Assembly: GCA_023416965.1 (NCBI GenBank)
Contig: JAEZGJ010000094.1
Location: 1 to 5,794 of the forward strand
Length of the DNA stretch: 5,794 bases
Source of the DNA: Pseudomonadota bacterium
GTDB taxonomy: Bacteria; Pseudomonadota; Alphaproteobacteria; Rhizobiales; Phreatobacteraceae
Direction: 5' to 3'
In this document: positions 1-5,166 of the stretch, in pieces
Layout of the letters: each line of letters opens with the position of its first letter
How positions within the stretch are numbered: position 1 is the stretch's first letter
Notes under the pieces: model-generated
Database searches by the model: none
What the model was told of the DNA's origin: nothing
Seen by the model: the letters and a program-made list of their open reading frames with translations, nothing else
Made by a program: the position numbers and the translations under genes

Positions 1-144
1 GTCGGAGACGATCTCGACGGGCACGCTCTCGCCCTCGTCGACCTTGGAGGGCGACGTCAGGAAGCCGACGAGGCCCGCGACCACGAGGAGCACGTGCCCC
101 GCGACCGAAACCCCGTAACCGACCTTCTGCGGGTGGAGCGCCAA
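1..144 (-). CDS. tolA: TolA N-terminus (partial, runs off left edge)
   Basis: TolA links the inner-membrane TolQR motor to the outer-membrane Pal/TolB system. Only the first 48 codons are here, and no stop is reached before the window edge. The frame opens with TTG at 142-144, giving M-A-L-H-P-Q-K-V-G-Y-G, then a hydrophobic segment (about residues 11-29, including HVLLVVAGLVG) that would be the single N-terminal membrane anchor. The periplasmic side then starts with an acidic stretch ending VPVEIVSD, which resembles the residues after the anchor in alphaproteobacterial TolA proteins. The TTG was chosen because no ATG or GTG lies between it and the tolR stop in this frame and because a GGACAGG-like ribosome site sits just upstream. 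The gap to tolR is 20 bases, so co-translation in one operon is expected. Gene identity rests partly on position after tolR; the diagnostic helical and C-terminal domains lie outside the window. Confidence 0.8.
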   Translation of the reverse strand, partial: MALHPQKVGYGVSVAGHVLLVVAGLVGFLTSPSKVDEGESVPVEIVSD

Positions 145-164
145 AGCCTGTCCCTGCCCTGCCC

Positions 165-614
165 TCAGCGCGACGCGCGCTCGGTGGCGACCAGCGCCAC
201 CTTGGTGAAGCCGCCGCCTTTCAGCTGCGACAGGACGTCCATGATGGCCTGGTAGTTCGCCGCCGCGTCGCCGCGCACGAAGATGCGCTCCTCGGCGCCG
301 TTCTGTGCCGTGGAGCGGACGCGCTCGACGAGAGCGGCGGCGTCGACCTTGTTGTCGCCGACATAGATCTCGCCGTTCTGCCGCACGGAGACGGTGATCG
401 GCGGCTTGTCCTGCTGGATGGCGCGGGCCGAGGCCTGCGGCAGGTCGATCGGCACCGACACCGTCATCAGCGGCGCGGCGATCATGAAGATGACGAGGAG
501 CACGAGCATCACGTCCACGAAGGGCGTGATGTTGATCTCGTTCATCACGTGGGCCCGGCGCCGGCGGCGACCGCCGCCCCGTCCACCACCGCCACCTGCG
601 AGCTGGGCACCCAT
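165..614 (-). CDS. tolR: TolR, proton-motive-force-coupled envelope protein
   Basis: TolR (149 aa) is the ExbD/TolR-family subunit of the TolQRA motor; its membrane helix pairs with TolQ in the proton channel and its periplasmic domain contacts peptidoglycan. Residues 1-23 are a cytoplasmic, low-complexity Gly/Arg tail (GGGGGRGGG then RRRRR). The family signature INITPFVDVMLVLLVIFM follows at about 27-44 and contains the single transmembrane helix. Asp34 matches the essential channel aspartate (Asp23 in E. coli TolR). Residues from about 50 form the periplasmic ExbD-like domain (VSVRQNGEIYVGD, RIFVRGDAAANY, GFTKVALVA). The ATG at 612-614 has an AAGGAG ribosome site eight bases upstream. The tolQ stop codon TAA is part of that site (TAAGGAG), so the two genes are separated by only 12 bases. 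Length and motifs are normal for the family. Confidence 0.97.
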   Translation of the reverse strand: MGAQLAGGGGGRGGGRRRRRAHVMNEINITPFVDVMLVLLVIFMIAAPLMTVSVPIDLPQASARAIQQDKPPITVSVRQNGEIYVGDNKVDAAALVERVRSTAQNGAEERIFVRGDAAANYQAIMDVLSQLKGGGFTKVALVATERASR

Positions 615-626
615 GTGGCTGGCTCC

Positions 627-1352
<726 letters not shown>

Positions 1353-1466
1353 GGCAAAATCCTTTTCGCGACGGGCGGCTTCAAGGTCGCGCGAACGTTC
1401 CGGCCTTGGTCGAGAACACGGGCAGACCGCGGCAACTGCACCAATTGACGCTCAATCGTCCCTGGA

Positions 1467-1484
1467 AGGGGCGAAATGGCCCCT
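1467..1484 (-). other. Inverted repeat in tolQ leader
   Basis: AGGGGC (1467-1472) and GCCCCT (1479-1484) form a perfect six-pair stem with a six-base loop, about 115 bases upstream of the tolQ start. No run of T follows on either strand, so it is not a classical terminator. It could form a hairpin in the tolQ 5' untranslated RNA if transcription starts further upstream. Short GC stems are frequent by chance in DNA of this composition. Confidence 0.3.
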
Positions 1485-1503
1485 GAATGTGTCTTGACCG
1501 TGG

Positions 1504-1522
1504 CGCGGAACGTGCTTCCGCG
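1504..1522. other. Inverted repeat in tolQ upstream region
   Basis: CGCGGAA (1504-1510) and TTCCGCG (1516-1522) are perfect seven-base arms around the five-base loop CGTGC. No T-run flanks it. It may be a regulator-binding dyad or an RNA hairpin in the tolQ leader. It lies between the CtrA-like site and the tolQ start, about 150 bases upstream of the start codon. Confidence 0.3.
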
Positions 1523-1549
1523 TGGTCACCTACCAAGCCATTGATAAGG

Positions 1550-1564
1550 TTAAGGGCAGGTTAT
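1550..1564. promoter_or_regulatory. CtrA-like binding site (imperfect)
   Basis: The plus strand reads TTAA, seven bases (GGGCAGG), then TTAT followed by C. The alphaproteobacterial cell-cycle regulator CtrA binds TTAA-N7-TTAA, so seven of the eight defined bases match with correct spacing. It lies in the AT-richer patch about 200 bases upstream of tolQ. Because Tol-Pal acts at the division site, cell-cycle control is plausible, but one imperfect site is weak evidence. Confidence 0.25.
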
Positions 1565-1574
1565 CTTCGGCACT

Positions 1575-1590
1575 GCATCATGAATGATGC
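1575..1590. promoter_or_regulatory. 16-base palindrome, possible operator
   Basis: GCATCAT (1575-1581) and ATGATGC (1584-1590) are perfect seven-base arms separated by GA. The arms are less GC-rich than the surroundings, so a chance match is less likely than for the GC-only stems nearby. The size and near-absence of a spacer suit a dimeric repressor or activator site better than an RNA hairpin, since a two-base loop would require opening of the inner pairs. It lies about 220 bases upstream of tolQ and 165 bases downstream of ybgC. The cognate regulator is not identifiable from the window. Confidence 0.35.
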
Positions 1591-1725
1591 GTCACCGCAT
1601 CGGGACCAGGCCGGACTGCCGGCGGGTGGACCCTGTCGCGTCGCCGGGAACCGACGGGGCTGGCCATATCCCGCTCCACGGCCGTGGACAAGCGCGCTGG
1701 CGAAGATGTGACCTGCTGATGCCGT

Positions 1726-1742
1726 GGGTGCGCGCGGCACCC
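1726..1742 (-). terminator. GC-rich hairpin after ybgC
   Basis: GGGTGC (1726-1731) and GCACCC (1737-1742) form a perfect six-pair stem with loop GCGCG, starting about 13 bases after the ybgC stop codon on the minus strand. There is no T-run after it, so it would be at best a weak or factor-assisted terminator, or a 3'-end stabilising hairpin. Its position directly after the stop is the main support. Confidence 0.3.
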
Positions 1743-1755
1743 GGCGAGGCCGCTT

Positions 1756-2220
1756 TCAGTCCGTCCCGGTCTCATGCGGCGTCATCGCCCGCCTGAGCCC
1801 GTCGGGAATTCGCACCGGCTTTCCTCCAGCGAGGAAGGCGACGCGCACGCTCGCCTCCACCAGCACCTCCTCGCCGCGCTTGACGCGCTGCGCAAGGTTC
1901 AGCGTCGCCCCCTTCACCACCTCCGTGCGCGTCTCCACCGTCAGCACGTCGTCGATACGCGCTGGCCGCAGGAACTCGATGCCCATGGAGCGCACGACGA
2001 AGAAGAAGCCGGCTCCGGCCTCCTTCTTGGCGCTCTCGAACAGGTCGCCCTGCGCCACGCCCAGCAGCCGCAGGAAGTCGGTACGGCCCCGCTCCATGAA
2101 GCGCAGGTAGCTCGCGTGATAGACGACACCGGAGAAATCCGTGTCCTCGTAATAGACGCGGACGGGGAGGATATGCGTCTCGCCGTCGATGCGGCCGGCC
2201 AGGTGGTGGCCATCGCTCAT
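1756..2220 (-). CDS. ybgC: YbgC, Tol-Pal-associated acyl-CoA thioesterase
   Basis: YbgC (154 aa) is a cytoplasmic hot-dog-fold thioesterase of the 4-hydroxybenzoyl-CoA thioesterase/YbgC group; family members hydrolyse short- to long-chain acyl-CoA and one has been linked to phospholipid metabolism at the membrane. The signature VYYEDTDFSGVVYHASYLRF lies at residues 22-41. Asp28 and His35 match the catalytic Asp18 and His25 of E. coli YbgC. The RGRTDFLR helix follows, and later strands (FFFVVRSMGIEFLRPARI, VLVEASVRVAFL) complete the fold. The ATG at 2218-2220 is the only ATG before residue 42 and has AAAGG eight bases upstream. The gene usually sits directly before tolQ; here it keeps that order but is separated from tolQ by about 400 bases and from ruvB by about 365 bases containing an opposing ORF, so it needs its own promoter, which I could not identify. 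Confidence 0.95.
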   Translation of the reverse strand: MSDGHHLAGRIDGETHILPVRVYYEDTDFSGVVYHASYLRFMERGRTDFLRLLGVAQGDLFESAKKEAGAGFFFVVRSMGIEFLRPARIDDVLTVETRTEVVKGATLNLAQRVKRGEEVLVEASVRVAFLAGGKPVRIPDGLRRAMTPHETGTD

Positions 2221-2317
2221 GCCGGATGCCTTTGCGAAGCTCGGGTTTCGGTGTCTGCGGATCGATTACAGGCCGGATGGGACGAAAGCGAGGCACCCGC
2301 CGCCGCGGCCGACCGGC

Positions 2318-2548
2318 ATGCGGCGGATCGGTGTCGGCTCCCCTTCCCACCGTGATCCAAGCGGACGGCCCGGCGCACCCGATACCTGCGCCGGCTACCT
2401 GAAGACCCTGGCGGAGATGGAAGCGGCGATGAAGGCCGCGGGCGCCACGCAACCCCCTACCGATCCGAACGACGCCAAGACCATCGCCTATTGCCGCGCC
2501 AATCCGCGCGCCGCGCTCGCGGACGCCATGACCCAGGCGCTGCAGTAG
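2318..2548 (+). CDS. Small HdeA-like ORF, possibly a 5'-truncated remnant
   Basis: A 76-residue plus-strand frame whose last 53-55 residues look truly coding: from about 2384 the third codon positions are almost all G or C and the residues are helix-forming. The segment begins DTCAGYLKTLAEMEAAM and ends with IAYCRANPRAALADAMTQALQ. Two cysteines (codons at 2387-2389 and near the end) are 34 residues apart, and the 'yC-x-anP-x-x-x-l-x-dA' ending resembles the HdeA/HdeB family of small periplasmic acid-stress chaperones, which have one disulfide. That family normally has a signal peptide; none is found in any of the three plus frames upstream. Codon bias also fades upstream of 2384. The ATG at 2318 has no ribosome site, and the ATG at 2417 would omit the first cysteine. 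I infer a remnant that lost its 5' end, or a divergent small protein. It runs against the flanking minus-strand genes and converges on ruvB. Confidence 0.4.
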   Translation: MRRIGVGSPSHRDPSGRPGAPDTCAGYLKTLAEMEAAMKAAGATQPPTDPNDAKTIAYCRANPRAALADAMTQALQ

Positions 2549-2557
2549 GCCCTGACA

Positions 2558-2584
2558 CCGCCGCTGCCCCGCAGGGGCCGGCGG
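2558..2584. terminator. Long GC hairpin between small ORF and ruvB
   Basis: The left arm is CCGCCG (2558-2563), a two-base bulge CT, then GCCCC (2566-2570). The loop is GCA, and the right arm is GGGGC (2574-2578) followed directly by CGGCGG (2579-2584). This makes 11 G-C pairs with a single bulge. It fills the gap between two convergent stop codons, TAG of the small plus-strand ORF at 2546-2548 and TGA of ruvB at 2586-2588, where a bidirectional terminator would be expected. No T-run follows on either side, so efficiency as an intrinsic terminator is uncertain. Confidence 0.45.
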
Positions 2585-2585
2585 C

Positions 2586-3629
2586 TCACTCCTCCTCGTC
2601 GCCCTTGAACAGCGTGAACTGCGCACCCTCGCGGGCGGGCTCGGCGAGGCCGAGATGGCGGAAGGCGCCGGAGGTGAGCAGCCTCCCTCGGGGCGTCCTC
2701 TGCAGGAAGCCCTGCTGGATCAGGAAGGGCTCGATGATCTCCTCGATGGCGTCGCGCGGCTCCGACAGCGCCGCCGCCATGGTCTCGATCCCCACCGGGC
2801 CGCCGCCGTAGTTCAGCGCGATGGCCTTGAGATAGCGCCGGTCCATGGCGTCCAGCCCGGCATCGTCCACCTCCAGCCGGGTGAGCGCCTCGTCGGCGAT
2901 GGTCCGCGTGATCGTGTCGGAATCCCGGTAGATGGCGAAGTCGCGCACGCGCCGGAGCAGCCGGCCGGCGATGCGCGGAGTGCCGCGCGCGCGCCGCGCG
3001 ATCTCGTTGGCACCGTCGGGCGTCATGCCGACGCCGAGGACGCGGGCGCCGCGCGTGACGATCAGTTCCAGTTCCTCCACCGTGTAGAAGGCGAGGCGGA
3101 TGGGGATGCCGAAGCGGTCGCGCAGCGGCGTGGTGAGGAGGCCGGCCCGCGTCGTCGCGCCGACCAGGGTGAACTTGGCGAGGTCGATCTTCACCGAGCG
3201 CGCCGCCGGCCCCTCGCCGATGATGAGGTCGAGCTGGAAGTCCTCCATGGCGGGATAGAGGATTTCCTCCACCGCGGGATTGAGCCGGTGGATCTCGTCG
3301 ATGAAGAGCACGTCGCGCTCTTCGAGGTTCGTCAGCTGCGCCGCGAGGTCGCCGGCCTTGGCGATGACCGGCCCGGAGGTGGCGCGGAAACCGACGCCGA
3401 GCTCCTTGGCGAGGATCTGGGCCAGCGTCGTCTTGCCGAGGCCCGGCGGGCCGACGAAGAGCACGTGGTCGAGCGCCTCGCCGCGCGAGCGCGCCGCAGA
3501 GATGAAGACCTCGAGATTGGATCGCGCCTGGGCCTGGCCGATGAACTCGGCGAGCCGCTGCGGCCTGAGATGCGTGTCGGCATCGTCGTCGCGGCGTTCG
3601 GCGGAGAGGATGCGGCCCGGATCACTCAC
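2586..3629 (-). CDS. ruvB: RuvB, Holliday junction branch-migration ATPase
   Basis: RuvB (347 aa) is the hexameric AAA+ motor that pumps DNA through RuvA-bound Holliday junctions during recombinational repair. Walker A is GPPGLGKTT (60-68), Walker B with DEIH is at 107-114, sensor 1 is in LVGATTRAG (155-163), the arginine-finger region is LRDRF (169-173), and the sensor-2 helix is in RGTPRIAGRLLRRVRDFA. The C-terminal winged-helix DNA-binding domain includes GGGPVGIETMAAAL and GFLQRTPRGR. Length is normal. The start is GTG (3627-3629); there is no in-frame ATG nearby, and AAGGA lies nine bases upstream. The GTG overlaps the ruvA TGA as GTGA (four-base overlap, 3626-3629), so translation is probably coupled to ruvA and the two subunits are made together. 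Confidence 0.98.
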   Translation of the reverse strand: MSDPGRILSAERRDDDADTHLRPQRLAEFIGQAQARSNLEVFISAARSRGEALDHVLFVGPPGLGKTTLAQILAKELGVGFRATSGPVIAKAGDLAAQLTNLEERDVLFIDEIHRLNPAVEEILYPAMEDFQLDLIIGEGPAARSVKIDLAKFTLVGATTRAGLLTTPLRDRFGIPIRLAFYTVEELELIVTRGARVLGVGMTPDGANEIARRARGTPRIAGRLLRRVRDFAIYRDSDTITRTIADEALTRLEVDDAGLDAMDRRYLKAIALNYGGGPVGIETMAAALSEPRDAIEEIIEPFLIQQGFLQRTPRGRLLTSGAFRHLGLAEPAREGAQFTLFKGDEEE

Positions 3630-4243
3630 GAACTCAGTTCCTTCAGACCCATGCGGATGAGCGTCTGCGTGTTCGCCTCATCCCCGGCCTTCTTCGCCGC
3701 CGCGGCAATGGCCGCGGCCGCCAGCGGCTGGCCGTAGCCGAGATTGGTCAGCGCCGAGATGGCGTCGGCAACCGGGCCGGCCACCCGCTTCTCGTCCACG
3801 TCGCCGGCAAGCCTTGCGAGGGCCGGGTCGATGTCGGTGAAGCCGGGCGCCTTGTCCTTGAGCTCGGTGATGATGCGCTCGGCGACCTTCGGGCCGACGC
3901 CGTTGGCCCGACCGATGGCCGCCTTGTCGCGCAGGGCTATGGCGCTGGCGAGATCGGACGCCTTCAGCGCCGAGAGCACCGAGAGCGCCACCTTGGCGCC
4001 GACACCCTGCACCGCCAGCAGCAGGCGGAACCACTCGCGCTCGAGGTCGTTGGCAAACCCGTAGAGGCGGATCATGTCCTCCCGCACCATGGTCTCGATG
4101 GAGAGCACGGCCGCCTCCCCCGCCGCAGGCAGCGACTGCAGGGTGCGCGACGAACAGTGGACGACGTAGCCGACGCCGTGGACGTCGACGATCACCCAGT
4201 CGGGTCCGTAGCTGTCGATGGTGCCCTTGAGCTTGCCGATCAT
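3626..4243 (-). CDS. ruvA: RuvA, Holliday junction-binding subunit
   Basis: RuvA (205 aa) binds four-way junctions as a tetramer and loads RuvB. The N-terminal OB-fold domain starts with the conserved MIGKLKGTI and covers about residues 1-65 (GVGYVVHC, MVREDMIRLYGF). Two helix-hairpin-helix motifs follow: VQGVGAKVALSVLSAL (about 78-93) and ANGVGPKVAERIITEL (about 112-127). An Ala-rich linker leads to the C-terminal RuvB-interacting domain, with ADAISALTNLGYGQPLAAAA and a final TLIRMGLKELSS. The ATG at 4241-4243 is the family start; its ribosome site is weak (GCGGA about six bases upstream). ruvA is the first gene of the ruvAB unit here and is divergent from rnhB across a 277-base spacer. The usual upstream partner ruvC is not adjacent. 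Confidence 0.98.
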   Translation of the reverse strand: MIGKLKGTIDSYGPDWVIVDVHGVGYVVHCSSRTLQSLPAAGEAAVLSIETMVREDMIRLYGFANDLEREWFRLLLAVQGVGAKVALSVLSALKASDLASAIALRDKAAIGRANGVGPKVAERIITELKDKAPGFTDIDPALARLAGDVDEKRVAGPVADAISALTNLGYGQPLAAAAIAAAAKKAGDEANTQTLIRMGLKELSS

Positions 4244-4270
4244 GTGAGGTCCGCCGGTTGGAACATGCGC

Positions 4271-4283
4271 TTATAGCGGATTC
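4271..4283 (-). promoter_or_regulatory. Candidate ruvA promoter -10 box with abutting GANTC
   Basis: On the minus strand the sequence is GAATC (4283-4279), two bases, then CTATAA (4276-4271), a good match to the alphaproteobacterial -10 box. It would start transcription at roughly 4262-4265, giving a leader of about 20 bases before ruvA. No recognisable -35 box lies 16-18 bases upstream. A GANTC between -35 and -10 is the arrangement known for GcrA/CcrM-activated sigma-70 promoters in Caulobacter, which often tolerate poor core elements. Confidence 0.35.
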
Positions 4284-4448
4284 GGTGCAGGCGCGTTCTC
4301 CGCGTCGGAGGCCCGGACCTGCGCCGGCGACCTCGCCCTGAATCACCACGTGAAGGACTTGAATCGGAATGTGGCGTCCGGAATCAGGGCCGCAGGTTCG
4401 CGCAACAAGAGCCTGACATTCAAGGCCTTTTGCCCCTTCACCTGAATC
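4279..4448. promoter_or_regulatory. Cluster of five GANTC sites between ruvA and rnhB
   Basis: GANTC occurs at 4279, 4340, 4361, 4381 and 4444 (first bases). GANTC is the recognition site of the CcrM adenine methylase in Alphaproteobacteria, and GcrA reads its methylation state. My scan of the window found ten sites in total: one before 4279 (at 2920), these five, two in early rnhB (4532, 4683) and two in the glycosylase gene (5271, 5762). An identical ten-base unit TGAATCGGAA occurs at 4360-4369 and 4443-4452. The spacings are 61, 21, 20 and 63 bases, each close to a whole number of DNA helical turns. The sites are directly seen; the regulatory role is inferred. Confidence 0.5.
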
Positions 4449-4454
4449 GGAACA

Positions 4455-4484
4455 GGAGGGACGCGCAGGCGCGTGCCACCCTCC
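4455..4484 (+). promoter_or_regulatory. Hairpin in rnhB leader covering a strong Shine-Dalgarno
   Basis: GGAGGG (4455-4460) plus ACGCGC (4461-4466) pairs with GCGCGT (4469-4474) and CCCTCC (4479-4484), with a two-base loop AG and a four-base bulge GCCA. This gives up to 12 pairs; the innermost one or two would open in a real loop. The left arm contains AGGAGGG (4454-4460), the strongest ribosome-binding sequence near rnhB, and the right arm contains an in-frame GTG at 4473. No T-run follows. It may modulate translation or mRNA stability of rnhB. Confidence 0.35.
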
Positions 4485-4520
4485 CCTTGCCCAATCCGCC
4501 GGTTTTCGCGAGAGAGGGCC

Positions 4521-5144
4521 ATGGCCCAGCCGATTCCCACCTTCGCCCTCGAGCGGCGCGCCCTGAAGCAGGGCTTTGCCCCCGTGGCCGGGGTGGACGA
4601 GGCCGGCCGCGGCCCGCTCGCCGGCCCTGTCGTCGCGGCCGCGGTGATCCTCGATCCGCGTGCCATTCCGAAGGGGCTCGCCGATTCGAAGGTGCTGGAC
4701 GCGCCCCGCCGCGAGGAGCTTTACCTGGCCATCACCGGCTCCGCCCTCGCCTGCTCCATCGCCTCGTCGGGACCGCTCCGCATCGACGCGACCGACATCC
4801 GCAAGGCGACGCTCCACGCCATGAGCCGGGCTGTCGCCGGCCTCGCCCTGCCGGCGCGCCATGTCCTCGTGGACGGCCGCGACGTGCCGCCGCTGCCGCT
4901 CGGCGTCTCGGGCGAGGCCATCGTCGACGGCGACGCGCTGGTGCTCTCCATCGCCGCCGCCTCGATCCTCGCCAAGGTCCACCGCGACCGGCTGATGGTC
5001 CATGTCGATGCCGCCCATCCCGGCTACGGCTTCGCGGTCCACAAGGGCTACGGGACGAAGGCGCACCGCGAGGCCATCGCGGCGCATGGGCCCTGCCTGC
5101 ACCACCGCATGACCTTCGGGACGCTCAAGGTCACTGCCGAGTGA
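4521..5144 (+). CDS. rnhB: Ribonuclease HII
   Basis: RNase HII (207 aa) cleaves the RNA strand of RNA-DNA hybrids and starts removal of single ribonucleotides from DNA. The motif VAGVDEAGRGPLAGPVVAAAV lies at 22-42. Asp26, Glu27, Asp118 (in LVDGRD) and Asp138 (in DGDAL) match the catalytic Asp16, Glu17, Asp108 and Asp126 of E. coli. SIAAASILAKVHRD and YGFAVHKGYGTKAHREAI are also typical. I chose ATG 4521, preceded by GAGAGAGGG, because family proteins begin a short distance before the DEAG motif. An alternative GTG at 4473 would add 16 residues and has AGGAGGG 12 bases upstream, partly hidden in a hairpin. It is divergent from ruvA and converges with the glycosylase gene, with 22 bases between stops and only a weak five-pair stem there. 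In several Alphaproteobacteria ccrM neighbours rnhB; no ccrM is seen here. Confidence 0.96.
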   Translation: MAQPIPTFALERRALKQGFAPVAGVDEAGRGPLAGPVVAAAVILDPRAIPKGLADSKVLDAPRREELYLAITGSALACSIASSGPLRIDATDIRKATLHAMSRAVAGLALPARHVLVDGRDVPPLPLGVSGEAIVDGDALVLSIAAASILAKVHRDRLMVHVDAAHPGYGFAVHKGYGTKAHREAIAAHGPCLHHRMTFGTLKVTAE

Positions 5145-5166
5145 GGCAGCCGCACTGTCGCGGCGC

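Larger units (their letters stand above)
1353..1755. other. Gene-free spacer between ybgC and tolQ
   Basis: About 400 bases without a supportable gene. Short open frames occur on both strands but have no family resemblance, no good ribosome site and arginine/proline-rich out-of-frame composition. What can be seen is a set of dyad symmetries (near 1467, 1504, 1575 and 1726), a locally AT-richer patch at about 1538-1570, and a CtrA-like site at 1550-1564. The likely role is the transcription control region and untranslated leader of the tolQRA operon on the minus strand, with the end of the ybgC transcript at the right-hand side. No -10/-35 pair matched the alphaproteobacterial consensus well enough to call. 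Confidence 0.6.

Noticed and set aside
1493..1498. CTTGAC, a perfect alphaproteobacterial -35 sequence on the plus strand
   Set aside because: No -10-like sequence lies 16-18 bases downstream (the position reads TTCCGC), and no plus-strand gene follows.
1541..1567. TTGATA ... TATCTT as a plus-strand promoter in the ybgC-tolQ spacer
   Set aside because: The spacer is only 15 bases and there is no plus-strand gene downstream before ybgC, which is on the other strand.
1487..1796. Small plus-strand open frames in the ybgC-tolQ spacer
   Set aside because: No ribosome sites, no biased codon use and no family resemblance; they also overlap each other in different frames.
1772..2626. A 284-codon minus-strand open frame across ybgC and the ruvB-ybgC spacer
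   Set aside because: It runs in a different frame from ybgC, is Arg/Gly-rich, and has no recognisable domain.
2655..3737. A 360-codon plus-strand open frame
   Set aside because: It is the antisense of ruvB, which is unambiguous by its Walker motifs; composition is shadow-like.
3678..5105. A 475-codon minus-strand open frame spanning ruvA, the spacer and rnhB
   Set aside because: It is an out-of-frame shadow of ruvA and the antisense of rnhB; the residues are Arg/Gly/His-rich without any domain.
5149..5164. Short stem GCCGC/GCGGC between the rnhB and glycosylase stops
   Set aside because: Only five pairs and no T-run; expected by chance in DNA of this composition, so not called as a terminator.
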